Assembly (NCBI RefSeq): GCF_007860125.1
Contig: NZ_SJPW01000003.1
Span: forward strand, 186,001-250,000
Source of the DNA: Rubripirellula tenax
Lineage (GTDB): Bacteria > Planctomycetota > Planctomycetia > Pirellulales > Pirellulaceae
Reading direction: 5' to 3'
DNA: 64,000 nucleotides
The translations under genes and the position numbers were made by a program. The notes under the pieces were generated by a model that worked only from the letters and a program-made list of their open reading frames with translations, made no database searches and was not told the origin of the DNA. Positions 52,587 through 61,556 of the stretch are shown here, piece by piece (the first letter of the stretch is position 1; each line of letters starts with the position of its first letter).

Positions 52587-53783
52587 ATGGCTAAAGAAGC
52601 TTTCAATCGGACCAAGCCCCACGTCAACGTTGGGACCATCGGCCACATCGATCACGGCAAAACCACCACCACAGCAGCGATTCTTGCGGTTCAAGCCGCC
52701 AAGGGCTTGGCGAAGACAAAGGGCTACGCCGATATCGCGAAGGGCGGTACCGTCCGTGACGCGACCAAGACGGTGACCATCTCGGTGGCTCACGTTGAAT
52801 ACGAAACCGCGAACCGTCACTACGCCCACATCGATTGCCCGGGCCACGCTGACTTTATCAAGAACATGATCACCGGTGCCGCCCAGATGGACGGTGCGAT
52901 TTTGGTTGTATCGGCCGCCGACGGCCCGATGCCACAAACCAAAGAACACGTGCTTTTGGCTCGCCAGGTCGGCGTGCCTTACATCGTGGTTTACTTGAAC
53001 AAGTGTGACCTCGTCGACGACGAAGAGTTGCTGGAATTGGTCGAATTGGAAGCTCGTGAATTGCTTTCCAAGTACGACTTCCCCGGTGACGATGTGCCTG
53101 TCGTCCGTGGTTCGTCGCTGCCGGCCTACAACAACCCCGCCGACCCTGCCGCCAGCCAGTGCATCACTGACCTGATGGAAGCGCTGGACTCGGCTATTCC
53201 TGAGCCCACTCGTGAAGACGACAAGCCATTCCTGATGGCGATCGAAGATGTGTTCTCGATCGAAGGTCGCGGAACCGTGGCAACCGGACGTATCGAGCGT
53301 GGCGTTGTGAAGGTCGGCGAAGAAGTCGAAATCATCGGACTGTCGGAAGCTCCCGTTAAGACGATCTGCACCGGCGTCGAAATGTTCCGCAAGGAAATGA
53401 CCGAAGGTCGTGCTGGTGACAACGTGGGCTGCCTGCTTCGCGGTGTAAAGCGTGAAGATATCCAGCGTGGCCAAGTTTTGGCGAAACCAAAGAGCATCAT
53501 GCCGCACACCAAGTTCGAAGCCGAAGTTTATTGCTTGAGCAAGGACGAAGGCGGCCGTCACACGCCGTTCTTCAGCGGATACCGTCCCCAGTTCTACTTC
53601 CGCACCACCGACGTGACCGGAACCGCGAACTTGGTCGGTGCTGAAATGTGCATGCCCGGCGACAACGTCAAAGTGACCGTCGAACTGCACAAGCCGATCG
53701 CAATCGATGACGGTGTTCGCTTCGCAATTCGCGAAGGCGGACGCACCGTTGGTTCAGGCGTTGTTACCAAGATTCTCGAGTAA
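52587..53783 (+). CDS. tuf: Elongation factor Tu
   Basis: 398 residues. GTPase motifs: [12 protein letters not shown] (G1), [22 protein letters not shown] cut into DCPGHADF (G3), LNKCDLVDD (G4). Domain 2 contains [17 protein letters not shown] and domain 3 [13 protein letters not shown], both near-universal EF-Tu segments. It delivers aminoacyl-tRNA to the ribosome. Full length. It follows four tRNA genes and is followed by tRNA-Trp, the same context as E. coli tufB. Confidence 0.98.
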   Translation: MAKEAFNRTKPHVNVGTIGHIDHGKTTTTAAILAVQAAKGLAKTKGYADIAKGGTVRDATKTVTISVAHVEYETANRHYAHIDCPGHADFIKNMITGAAQMDGAILVVSAADGPMPQTKEHVLLARQVGVPYIVVYLNKCDLVDDEELLELVELEARELLSKYDFPGDDVPVVRGSSLPAYNNPADPAASQCITDLMEALDSAIPEPTREDDKPFLMAIEDVFSIEGRGTVATGRIERGVVKVGEEVEIIGLSEAPVKTICTGVEMFRKEMTEGRAGDNVGCLLRGVKREDIQRGQVLAKPKSIMPHTKFEAEVYCLSKDEGGRHTPFFSGYRPQFYFRTTDVTGTANLVGAEMCMPGDNVKVTVELHKPIAIDDGVRFAIREGGRTVGSGVVTKILE

Positions 53784-53852
53784 ATCGAGAAGAGAGAATA
53801 GGATTTAGGCATTAGGTTTGGCGGATTGCTGAACCTGCAGAAAAATCTGGAG

Positions 53853-53883
53853 CCTCAGGCGACGCACCTGCGTTCGCCTGAGG
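53853..53883 (+). terminator. Hairpin downstream of tuf
   Basis: CCTCAGGCGA (53853-53862) pairs perfectly with TCGCCTGAGG (53874-53883) over an 11-nt loop. A T7 tract occurs 45 bp later, just before tRNA-Trp, not directly after the stem, so it may be an attenuator or processing site more than a full terminator. Confidence 0.5.
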
Positions 53884-53936
53884 TTTCAGCCATTAACGCA
53901 GTTACCTGGTGCCCCGATTCGGTTGTCTCTTTTTTT

Positions 53937-54009
53937 AGGAGTGTAGCTCAATTGGCAGAGCTCTGGTTTCCAAAACCAGCGGCTGGGGGTTCGAGTCCCT
54001 CCACTCCTG
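53937..54009 (+). tRNA. tRNA-Trp (anticodon CCA)
   Basis: Acceptor AGGAGTG pairs with CACTCCT; D-arm GCTCAATTGGCAGAGC; anticodon stem CTGGT/ACCAG with loop TTCCAAA; T-arm GGTTCGAGTCC; discriminator G. No encoded CCA. The usual place between tuf and secE. Confidence 0.96.
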
Positions 54010-54096
54010 TTTTGATGAATATGCAAAGAAGTTGCCAGCGACCATGATGGATCGATGGTCGATGCGAAACAAACTACCTACTGTAGGAGCCGACGG

Positions 54097-54540
54097 GTGT
54101 CCCGAGACATAGCTGGAACGAACAGTGTTCCTCTGACGAGCGAACTGTTCAAGAACTCCGTTTACAAGCCGAACCAAGGCCGAATCGTTCGCCAATTGAC
54201 GGCGTTGGCGATTTGGGTCGTCGTCAGCCTTGGATGCTGGTCGCTTTATGGATCGCTGCGAGGCGGCCTGGATTCCGGGTCGTACTTGATTCCGGCGATC
54301 CCATCGATCCTGCTGGCGGCTGGACTTTGGTTCGGTTACCGCGTTGTCAATTGGCCGAAGTTCGCCGACTTCTTGATCGCCGTCGAGGCCGAGATGAACA
54401 AGGTGACTTGGCCCAGCAAGGATGAACTGATCCGCGCTTCGATCGTCGTCATCCTGACCATTTTCCTGCTTGCTGTCGCCCTGTTCCTATTCGACGTGTT
54501 GTGGCAAGCTATTTTCAATTTCCTGGGCGTGACCAGCTAG
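54097..54540 (+). CDS. secE: Preprotein translocase subunit SecE
   Basis: 147 residues from a GTG at 54097, chosen because AGGAG ends 7 bases upstream; an ATG at 54055 in the same frame lacks such a site. Three membrane helices are visible (LTALAIWVVVSLGCW; IPAIPSILLAAGLWFG; VVILTIFLLAVALFLFDVL). The conserved SecE segment AEMNKVTWPSKDEL lies before the last helix. SecE is the essential small subunit of the SecYEG channel. Confidence 0.92.
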   Translation: MSRDIAGTNSVPLTSELFKNSVYKPNQGRIVRQLTALAIWVVVSLGCWSLYGSLRGGLDSGSYLIPAIPSILLAAGLWFGYRVVNWPKFADFLIAVEAEMNKVTWPSKDELIRASIVVILTIFLLAVALFLFDVLWQAIFNFLGVTS

Positions 54541-54616
54541 AGATGACCGAGCGGTTCGCCGCCATCCATCTTTAACCCAATCATTACTGATACCATTGCC
54601 CTTAAGCGGTGTTTTC

Positions 54617-55330
54617 GTGAACCAAGCCGACACATCTGACGATTCCCAAATTCCCGAGCCCGATGAGGCGTTGGTGATTGACTCCGCCAACGACGGGTCC
54701 GAATCGGCCGATGCTTCCAAGCCCGCTCCGCCGCCGCCTGCTCCGGTTGATCCCAATGCGCCGCCGGCCGTCGAAGCCGACGGCGATGTGCCGATGAATT
54801 GGTACATCTTGAAGGTCGCGTTCAACCGTGAAGACTCCATTGCCGATGCGCTGCGAAAACGCGTCAAGATGGAGGATATGAGCGAGCACTTCGGTGAAAT
54901 CGTCGTCCCCAGCGAAGATGTGGCAACGTTCAATCGTGATGGCAAACGCCGGGTCACCAAGCGAAAGCTGCTGCCCGGTTACATCATGGTCTACATGCGA
55001 ATCAACGACGACACCTGGTTCTTGGTTCGCGAAACCGGTGGCATCAGCGACTTCACCGGTGCCGCAGGCAAGCCGATGCCCATGGAAGCCACCGACATCG
55101 AACGCTTCATCAACAAGCCCGAGATCGATGACGAAGAAGAAGCACCAATCAAGATTGGCATCCCGTTCAAAGTCGGCGATCGTGTTCGCGTCAAGGAAGG
55201 CAATTTCGAAAACCAAGAAGGCGATGTCGACACGGTCGACGAAGCCAATGGTCGAATTACCGTGATCATCAATATCTTCGGGCGCAGTGTGCCGATGGAA
55301 CTCGATCACTGGCAAGTTGAACCACTGTAG
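54617..55330 (+). CDS. nusG: Transcription termination/antitermination factor NusG
   Basis: 237 residues from a GTG at 54617 (the frame also has a TTG at 54596; neither has a strong ribosome site). An acidic, Pro-rich N-terminal extension of about 55 residues (DDSQIPEPDEALV; PPPPAPVDPN) precedes the NGN domain (NWYILKVAFNREDSIADALRKR; LLPGYIMVYMRIND), and a KOW domain ends the protein (FKVGDRVRVKEGNFENQEG). The extension is not part of typical NusG. Normal location after secE. Confidence 0.92.
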   Translation: MNQADTSDDSQIPEPDEALVIDSANDGSESADASKPAPPPPAPVDPNAPPAVEADGDVPMNWYILKVAFNREDSIADALRKRVKMEDMSEHFGEIVVPSEDVATFNRDGKRRVTKRKLLPGYIMVYMRINDDTWFLVRETGGISDFTGAAGKPMPMEATDIERFINKPEIDDEEEAPIKIGIPFKVGDRVRVKEGNFENQEGDVDTVDEANGRITVIINIFGRSVPMELDHWQVEPL

Positions 55331-55334
55331 GGAT

Positions 55335-55429
55335 AGGGATTAGGTGTTAGCGAAAGGGTTTTATTTCACAGACAAAACCAAGGTCGAAGCACCACTCCCA
55401 CGTATCCATTTTCCTAACACCTAAACCCT
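55335..55429 (+). repeat. Inverted-repeat hairpin between nusG and rplK
   Basis: AGGGATTAGGTGTTAG (55335-55350) pairs with CTAACACCTAAACCCT (55414-55429), one mismatch, across about 63 nt. A further CCTAACACCT copy follows at 55434. Same vocabulary as the hairpin at 51916. Confidence 0.75.
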
Positions 55430-55451
55430 TCTACCTAACACCTGTCCTCCC

Positions 55452-55877
55452 ATGGCAAAGCAAGTTTCTGGCGTCGCAAAGTTCCAAGTTCCTGGTGGTC
55501 AAGCCACTCCGGCACCGCCGGTTGGTACATCGCTCGGTAAGTTCGGCGTCAACCTTGGACAATTCGTCCAAGCGTTCAATGACCGGACGAAGGAATACAA
55601 CGGCACGCCCATTCCGGTCATCGTGACCGTTTACAACGACCGTAGTTTCGAGTTTGTCACCAAGACCCCACCTGCAGCATCGCTTTTGAAGCAAGCCGCC
55701 GGGATCGCAAAGGGCAGTGGTGTTCCGAACAAGACGAAGGTCGCCAAAGTCACCCGCGCCCAGTGTGAAGCCATCGCAGAAACGAAAATGGCCGACCTGA
55801 ACGCACGCGACATCAGTCACGCTGTGTTGATGATCGAGGGCACCGCCCGCAGCATGGGCATCGACGTCGAAGGCTGA
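55452..55877 (+). CDS. rplK: 50S ribosomal protein L11
   Basis: 141 residues, normal length. [24 protein letters not shown] is split in the family as the proline-rich N-terminal hinge [10 protein letters not shown] and the loop after it; [19 protein letters not shown] and [27 protein letters not shown] are the conserved rRNA-binding C-terminal parts. The next genes expected in most bacteria (rplA, rplJ, rplL, rpoB, rpoC) are not found downstream. Confidence 0.97.
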   Translation: MAKQVSGVAKFQVPGGQATPAPPVGTSLGKFGVNLGQFVQAFNDRTKEYNGTPIPVIVTVYNDRSFEFVTKTPPAASLLKQAAGIAKGSGVPNKTKVAKVTRAQCEAIAETKMADLNARDISHAVLMIEGTARSMGIDVEG

Positions 55878-55913
55878 TTCGGGTCGAAGAACTTCGCCCC
55901 TTGGAACTCTGGA

Positions 55914-55938
55914 TTCGCCAACCGTCAACGTTGGCGAA
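55914..55938 (+). terminator. Possible terminator after rplK
   Basis: TTCGCCAAC pairs perfectly with GTTGGCGAA around a 7-nt loop, followed by CCCTTTAGGG, without a proper T-tract. The 55939-56399 stretch beyond it holds no recognisable gene. Confidence 0.55.
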
Positions 55939-56399
55939 CCCTTTAGGGTAACTGAGCCACCCTAATTGCAATCCGCGGTCTCGGCCGACGATTGGCTCTT
56001 GGCATATTGTCGGTCCACGACTAAACTGCGGGGGTATTCAGCGGCGAGCCGTTGAATCGAAAGTATGATCGGAAATAAGCGAGTAGCGTGACTTGAGGTT
56101 TTGAGTCGCGTTTTCTGATCGAACCAAGTTGTCAAACGAGTTTGGATTCTCTCAAAACTTGGTTCCAACGGTGCTGGCACGTTCGCCACACCCAAGCTGC
56201 TGACCACCGGTTGTGTAAACCGCTCTGGAAAAGTTGCCCGCGTCCCCTGAGTGGCGCCCCGGATTCTGTGACTTTCTTGTTTGTCCAGAGCTAAAAGAAC
56301 TTTCGGCGTATCAAACGCCAATCCCCGCGTCGCGCGAATCCACCTTTGCAGTCGAGTGGCTGAAGTTGTTTCAGTACCACCAGTGTCAATTGGATTCCG
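55939..56399. other. Gap at the position of rplA, no gene seen
   Basis: 460 bp between the rplK hairpin and the helicase gene. No frame reads as ribosomal protein L1. The sequence is unremarkable, without repeats or RNA motifs that I can recognise. Confidence 0.5.
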
Positions 56400-57848
56400 A
56401 TGACGCCCGATCGGTATCGATCCACCGGGGACCAAATACATCCTTTCAGGAACACGCTGTTGAACAACTTTGAAGAACTCGATCTGATCAAACCCATCAA
56501 ACGGGCTTTGGCCGAAGAGAATTACGAAACACCGACCCCCATCCAAGCACAAACCATCCCAGCGGCACTGACCGGTTGCGACGTTCTGGGTTGCGCCCAG
56601 ACCGGAACGGGCAAGACGGCCGCCTTTGCATTGCCAATCTTGAACCGATTGGGCAAGCAAGACCGCAAACCCATCCCCAACCGCCCGGCCGCATTGATTC
56701 TGGCTCCCACGCGAGAACTAGCCGTACAAATTGGTGATAGTTTTGACACCTATGGCCGGCACCTACGATTGAAGACCGCGCTGGTCTACGGCGGTGTCAA
56801 CCAAAACAACCAAATCCGAGCGATGGACCGAGGCGTCCACGTCCTGGTTGCGACGCCAGGCCGTCTGTTGGATTTGATGAACCAAGGACATATCGACCTC
56901 AGCCGATTGGAAGTCTTCGTCTTGGACGAGGCTGACCGCATGCTGGACATGGGATTCTTGCCCGACCTGAAAAGGATCATCAAAGAACTGCCCGATGCAC
57001 GCCAATCACTGTTCTTTTCGGCAACGATGCCGCCCAAGATTGTCGAGCTTTCACAACGATTGCTGCTAAACCCCGTCACGGTGACGGTCAAGCCCAAGCG
57101 TTCGACGGCACAACTGATCGAACAGCAAATCGTCTTTTGCGAACGAGCCGACAAGCCGAATCTGTTGAAAGACATTGTTCGTGGCGACGACGCCCAGCGC
57201 GTGATCGTCTTCACCCGCACCAAACGCGGAGCCAATACGGTTGCCGACAAACTGGAAAAGGCCGGCATTTCTTCGGCAGCGATTCACGGCAACAAATCCC
57301 AAAACGCTCGTCAACGTACGCTCGACGCCTTCCGTAAAAGCAAAATCCACGTCCTGGTTGCCACCGACGTGGCAGCACGTGGTATCGATATCGACGGCGT
57401 GACACACGTCATCAATTACGATCTGCCGAACGAACCGGAAAGCTATGTGCATCGAATCGGACGAACCGGCCGCGCCGAAGCCACCGGGATCGCGATTTCG
57501 TTCTGTACGTCCGCCGAGCGAGATGATTTGCGTGCGATCGAGCAATTGATCGGGAAAAAGGTGCCACTGGCCCCCAACCAACCCAAACCATCGCCAGCCG
57601 GATCACCCGAAGAACCACGGCCCCCACGATCCCAGACCCCAAGATCTCAGCCCCGCGGACGCCAAACCCGCACCGGCAAGCCGAAATCCAAGGGAAACAC
57701 CGTTTCGACCGCTCCAGCGACCAATTCGGTATACCAATCGAAGCAAAAATCTGGATTTGGTGCCGGGATTTTGGAAGCCGATTCGAAACCTGCTCGCGGA
57801 CCAAGGCCCAAAGGTTCAGGGCGAAAACCGCGTGCCCGCCAAATCTGA
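56400..57848 (+). CDS. rhlE: DEAD-box ATP-dependent RNA helicase (RhlE-like)
   Basis: 482 residues from the ATG at 56400; a TTG at 56460 has AGGA 8 bases upstream and begins at the usual family start (LNNFEELDLI), so the true start may be there. Motifs: TPTPIQ (Q), AQTGTGKT (I), DEAD (II), SAT (III), HRIGRTGRA (VI). The last 95 residues are a basic, Pro/Arg-rich tail (PPRSQTPRSQPRG), probably RNA-binding. It likely remodels ribosomal or mRNA structures, consistent with the cold-shock gene nearby. Confidence 0.94.
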   Translation: MTPDRYRSTGDQIHPFRNTLLNNFEELDLIKPIKRALAEENYETPTPIQAQTIPAALTGCDVLGCAQTGTGKTAAFALPILNRLGKQDRKPIPNRPAALILAPTRELAVQIGDSFDTYGRHLRLKTALVYGGVNQNNQIRAMDRGVHVLVATPGRLLDLMNQGHIDLSRLEVFVLDEADRMLDMGFLPDLKRIIKELPDARQSLFFSATMPPKIVELSQRLLLNPVTVTVKPKRSTAQLIEQQIVFCERADKPNLLKDIVRGDDAQRVIVFTRTKRGANTVADKLEKAGISSAAIHGNKSQNARQRTLDAFRKSKIHVLVATDVAARGIDIDGVTHVINYDLPNEPESYVHRIGRTGRAEATGIAISFCTSAERDDLRAIEQLIGKKVPLAPNQPKPSPAGSPEEPRPPRSQTPRSQPRGRQTRTGKPKSKGNTVSTAPATNSVYQSKQKSGFGAGILEADSKPARGPRPKGSGRKPRARQI

Positions 57849-57892
57849 TTCCGAGAAAAACGCTCAGTTCATTCCTCTGACGGAGACATCCC

Positions 57893-58090
57893 ATCGCAAA
57901 AAATCAAAATACATTCGCCAAACGACAGCGCGAGATGGAGAAGAAGTTCAAGGCCAAAGACAAGCTTGCCAAGCGGGCAGAGCGTAAAATAGCGGTCGAG
58001 AACGGAACCTTCGAGGCGGGTCGATCGACCGATCCCTCGATGATGGACGATGAAACGAATGAGGATGATCCGATGGATGACGACAGATAA
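57893..58090 (+). CDS. Small basic-acidic protein, probable AUC start
   Basis: 65 residues if translation starts at ATC 57893, which has GGAG 7 bases upstream; 51 if at the ATG 57935, which has no ribosome site. An in-frame stop at 57878 leaves no ATG, GTG, TTG or CTG between. The extra residues read AKNQNTFAKRQRE, which I recall as the typical opening of a family of small Lys/Arg-rich bacterial proteins, so the ATC start is favoured. The rest is MEKKFKAKDKLAKRAERK then an acidic tail ending DDPMDDDR. Function unknown. It lies 45 bp after the helicase gene. Confidence 0.6.
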   Translation: MAKNQNTFAKRQREMEKKFKAKDKLAKRAERKIAVENGTFEAGRSTDPSMMDDETNEDDPMDDDR

Positions 58091-58148
58091 CAAGAATTGT
58101 GGTACGATGATGTCGTCCCAACTAGCTAAACTAAGAAAGCGGCGTAAT

Positions 58149-58173
58149 TAAGGAGGTTCGATTTCGACCCTCC
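58149..58173 (+). promoter_or_regulatory. Hairpin with a full Shine-Dalgarno sequence in the cold-shock leader
   Basis: TAAGGAGG is followed by a near-perfect dyad (GGAGGTTCGA / TCGACCCTCC, one mismatch) that could hide it. An ATT at 58161, 4 bases after the Shine-Dalgarno, is in frame with the cold-shock ORF without a stop for 38 codons. Confidence 0.4.
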
Positions 58174-58274
58174 CGCCCGCTGATAACCGTAGACCCTGTG
58201 CAATTGAGTGTCGTACGAACGTTTCGTTCGGCGTTGATTGTGCAACTGTTTTGAAGAGTATTGGAAGAGAAGAG

Positions 58275-58478
58275 ATGGCTGAAGGTAAAATCAAACGTAT
58301 CACTGACAAAGGTTTTGGATTCATCGAGAACGAATCTGGGACGGATATGTTTTTCCACAGTTCCTCGCTTGAGGGCGTCGCTTATGACGACCTCCGCGAA
58401 GGACAACGCGTTGAATACAGTGTCGGACAAGGCCCCAAGGGTCCCCGCGCTGAGAACGTACGTTTGATTGAAGGTTAG
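58275..58478 (+). CDS. Cold-shock protein (CspA family)
   Basis: 67 residues from the ATG at 58275, preceded by GGAAGAGAAGAG. The OB-fold RNA-binding motifs are KGFGFIEN (RNP1) and DMFFHSSSL (RNP2). The fold is complete; the ends are AEGKIKRI and ENVRLIEG. It binds single-stranded RNA and DNA, acting as an RNA chaperone. A long structured leader of over 100 nt precedes it, as in known cold-shock mRNAs, and a strong terminator follows. Confidence 0.95.
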   Translation: MAEGKIKRITDKGFGFIENESGTDMFFHSSSLEGVAYDDLREGQRVEYSVGQGPKGPRAENVRLIEG

Positions 58479-58575
58479 AAATAACCTTCTGTGATCGGTT
58501 GATGGACAACGTGCCCGTCGCGACCACACCAAGATAAACAAATCAAAGCCGATGCTTGCCATCTCTTTGAACCAC

Positions 58576-58619
58576 AAACGCCGCCGTATCGATTCATTTC
58601 GATTCGGCGGCGTTTTTTT
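58576..58619 (+). terminator. Rho-independent terminator after the cold-shock gene
   Basis: AAACGCCGCCG pairs with CGGCGGCGTTT (11 bp, with further ATCGA/TCGAT pairing inside) and runs into seven T. Confidence 0.92.
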
Positions 58620-58732
58620 ATGCGCCGACGGCGATGCATTTGAAACTTGCTCGAAAATTGATCTGATTCTCGACGGCCTAGATTGCTATGGTCAGCCCGA
58701 TACGAGCCAACCACACGCCGAGGAATCCACGG

Positions 58733-60058
58733 ATGGGACTGCCTTTTTCTGCTCAGACGCAAATCAATTCGATCAAACAAATTCTCACAACGGTTGCAGA
58801 CCCATTGGACCTGAACGTCTCGGTTCGATTGTGGAACGGCGAAGTCGTGCCGCTAGGAAGTGAAGCAGACGGCAAACACATCATTGGCCTCTCGGGCCCC
58901 GGCGTGGTCGGTTCACTGATGCGCAAGCCGACTCTCGAAACACTGGTTCGCCTTTACGCCACCGGTCACGTCTCGTTCGAAGGCGGCGACTTGATCGAGT
59001 TTTCGGAAGCTCTTCGCACCAAGCGATCTAACCGAAAACGGCTGAAAGAAATCAGCAAGCGGATGTTGATTTCGCGTACCCTTCCGTTCATGTTCGCGAA
59101 AACTTCGGACACGGACCTACAACATGGTTACAACGAAGACATCATCGGCCGCAACGAAACCAAACGCGACAACACCGAATACATTCAGTTCCACTACGAC
59201 GTTGGCAACGAGTTCTATCAGCTGTTTCTCGATCCCGAGATGCAATACACCTGCGGCTACTTCACGAACTGGAACAACTCGCTTGAACAGGCCCAGCAAG
59301 ACAAGTTGGATATGATTTGCCGCAAGCTGCGGCTTGAACCGGGCGAGCGGATGTTGGACATCGGTTGCGGTTGGGGCGGACTGATCTGTCACGCGGCGCG
59401 TCACTATGGCGTCAAGTCGCACGGCATCACCCTGTCGCAAGCACAACATGATTTCGCGAAAGCGAAAATCGAACGACTCGGATTGGGCGACCAAGTCAGC
59501 GTCGAAATTTGTGACTATGCCGATCACGTAGGAACGTACGATAAGATTTCAAGCATCGGCATGTCGGAACACATCGGCGTCGCAAACTACCCGCGATACT
59601 TCAACAAGATCAACTCGATGTTGCGAGATCGTGGCGTCATGTTGAACCATGCGATCGCACGTCGGGCAAAGAGTTCCAAGCGAGCCGCCAGTCGCATTCG
59701 GCCGGAACGAAAGTTCCTGTTGAAATACATCTTCCCGGGTTCCGAGCTGACGCCAGTCGGAATGACTACCGATTTTTTGGAAAACAGCGGCTTCGAGATT
59801 CACGACGTCGAATCATGGCGAGAACACTACGCGCTGACCACCAAATTTTGGTGCCAACGCTTATCCGCGAATCAAGACGAAGCGATTCGATTGGTCGGTG
59901 CCGAACGGTATCGCTTGTGGGTAGCGTATTTGGCAGGTGCCTCGGGCGGTTTCACCAACGGTTCGATCAAGTTGTACCAAGTCGTCGCGACCAAGCGTGC
60001 CGGCAAAGGTTTGTCGGGGATGCCACCAACACGCGAGCATCTGTACCGCGCCGCGTAG
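58733..60058 (+). CDS. cfa: Cyclopropane-fatty-acyl-phospholipid synthase
   Basis: 441 residues from the ATG at 58733, which has GAGGA about 9 bases upstream. An N-terminal region of about 130 residues is followed by the methyltransferase: HYDVGNEFYQLFLDPEMQYTCGYF, LDIGCGWGGLICHAARHYGV (SAM motif), GITLSQAQHDFAKAK, SIGMSEHIGVANYPRYF, all typical of Cfa/CmaA. It adds a methylene bridge from SAM to unsaturated membrane lipids. Monocistronic on its strand. Confidence 0.94.
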   Translation: MGLPFSAQTQINSIKQILTTVADPLDLNVSVRLWNGEVVPLGSEADGKHIIGLSGPGVVGSLMRKPTLETLVRLYATGHVSFEGGDLIEFSEALRTKRSNRKRLKEISKRMLISRTLPFMFAKTSDTDLQHGYNEDIIGRNETKRDNTEYIQFHYDVGNEFYQLFLDPEMQYTCGYFTNWNNSLEQAQQDKLDMICRKLRLEPGERMLDIGCGWGGLICHAARHYGVKSHGITLSQAQHDFAKAKIERLGLGDQVSVEICDYADHVGTYDKISSIGMSEHIGVANYPRYFNKINSMLRDRGVMLNHAIARRAKSSKRAASRIRPERKFLLKYIFPGSELTPVGMTTDFLENSGFEIHDVESWREHYALTTKFWCQRLSANQDEAIRLVGAERYRLWVAYLAGASGGFTNGSIKLYQVVATKRAGKGLSGMPPTREHLYRAA

Positions 60059-60189
60059 GGTCTGACCCAAAACCGATTCCGAATTAAGATTCTAGCGGCA
60101 GGGTACAAGCCCTCCGGTTTTCCCAGCGCGGCTGCAGGCCTGGATCCGACAGCCAGCGGGCGATGCACTCTCGCATAGCAATCATCAAA

Positions 60190-60576
60190 ATGTCTAAACC
60201 AGTCTTCCAATCAGCGGCACCCTTTAACGCCGATGTTCTCGCACTGCCAGTCACGGACCTCGATTCCGCATCGGATTGGTACTGCAAACACTTCGGCATG
60301 ACGGAAATCGAACGCGCGGACGCGCCAAATTCCGCGGTTATTCTTGAACGCGATGGCGTCCGAATTGGTTTCGCGATCAACGGCGGTGACCCGTCACAGG
60401 ACGGCGCGGCCATTCGAGTTCATGACATCAACGGCATCAAGGCTGAGCTTGAAGCCAATGGTATCGGTGTCGCGAACACACGTGTCGATGAACGTGACGG
60501 CGAGCGTTTCAATGTGTTTTTTGTCGTGGCGCCGGACGGGCTTTGCTATTACTTCAACGAACCCGTTTCTGGCTAA
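60190..60576 (+). CDS. Glyoxalase/VOC-family protein
   Basis: 128 residues from the ATG at 60190; an ATG at 60163 in frame is less likely. VOC pattern: ALPVTDLDSASDWYCKHFGMTEIE, then VRIGFAING, and PDGLCYYFNEP at the end. Paired beta-alpha-beta units and a Glu near the C terminus fit a single VOC domain. Substrate unknown: lactoylglutathione lyase, dioxygenase and antibiotic-binding proteins share the fold. Confidence 0.85.
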   Translation: MSKPVFQSAAPFNADVLALPVTDLDSASDWYCKHFGMTEIERADAPNSAVILERDGVRIGFAINGGDPSQDGAAIRVHDINGIKAELEANGIGVANTRVDERDGERFNVFFVVAPDGLCYYFNEPVSG

Positions 60577-60842
60577 CCAATTCTCACCGCATGGGTTGCA
60601 TACCCTTAGAAACCGAAGCTCAGGAGCTGTCCTTAAGTTTCTTCCAGTTCTAGCGGAACGGGGCGATCCGTCGGGCGTGTGAAACGGACGCCTCTCGGGG
60701 ATATTTGGGGAGCAACTTGCAATCCCTCCCAAGCACCCAATCGCCGAATCCGCAGGGGTTGGCGTTTGCCGATCCGCGGAAAGTTTGTATATCCCAAGAC
60801 AACCTTTTGTTTCCGCGACCCACCTTCGGAATTTTCACCTCG

Positions 60843-61556
60843 ATGAAACGGCTCATTCCTTGGTTGGTCGGATTTGCGATCTACGGTATTCGGATGACTT
60901 GCCGGGTTCGGATTCACAATGACCCTCGCGGTCGAATCCGTCGCCAATCGGGACTCTGCTACGTCTTCGCTCAACTGCATGCCCACCAAGTCGCGGCGGG
61001 CATGTTTGGCGATGTCGGCACCGGTGCGATGGTTTCGCGATCTGCCGATGCCGAAATGATCGTCCCGGCGCTTCGGTTGCTCGGAAAAACGCCCGTCCGC
61101 GGCAGCAGCGGCAAATCACAGAAGGGCGGAGCCACTGCGTTGCACGCGTTGGTCCGTCACATCGAAAAGGGATTCCCCGCCGTGATTGCGGTCGACGGAC
61201 CCCGTGGCCCTCGCGGGTTGGCCCGGCCCGGCGCTGGATTCTTGGCCCAGAAAACAACGGCTCCGGTGCTGCCGGTGATCGCAATCCCCACCCGCCGATG
61301 GGTCCTCAACCGAACATGGGATCGCATGCAGATTCCCAAACCCTTCTCGACCGTCGACATCTATTTCGGCGAACCGATCTTCGTTGGCCAAGATGACGAC
61401 ACCGAAGCGATCGCTACCCGGGTGGGCACCTCGCTTCATGAATTGGAGTTCACGCACGATTCCGCGGAACGCCCCGTTGCTCCCACCCCGGAGTTCACGA
61501 CGCAAATCGATCTGAATGCTATCAAATCGGATACGTTCCCACGTCGCGCTGCGTAG
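60843..61556 (+). CDS. Lysophospholipid acyltransferase-like protein (DUF374)
   Basis: 237 residues from the ATG at 60843; the frame is open upstream to 60705 without homology. DUF374 features: FAQLHAHQ where other members have WHG, VSRSADAEMIV, PVRGSSGKSQKGGATAL, and AVDGPRGPRGLARPG. An N-terminal hydrophobic segment suggests membrane attachment. It likely transfers an acyl chain to a lipid A-like or phospholipid acceptor. Probably monocistronic. Confidence 0.85.
   Translation: MKRLIPWLVGFAIYGIRMTCRVRIHNDPRGRIRRQSGLCYVFAQLHAHQVAAGMFGDVGTGAMVSRSADAEMIVPALRLLGKTPVRGSSGKSQKGGATALHALVRHIEKGFPAVIAVDGPRGPRGLARPGAGFLAQKTTAPVLPVIAIPTRRWVLNRTWDRMQIPKPFSTVDIYFGEPIFVGQDDDTEAIATRVGTSLHELEFTHDSAERPVAPTPEFTTQIDLNAIKSDTFPRRAA

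Noticed and set aside
55939-56399. A hidden rplA after rplK
   Set aside because: 460 bp is too short for L1 (about 230 residues), and no frame shows its motifs.
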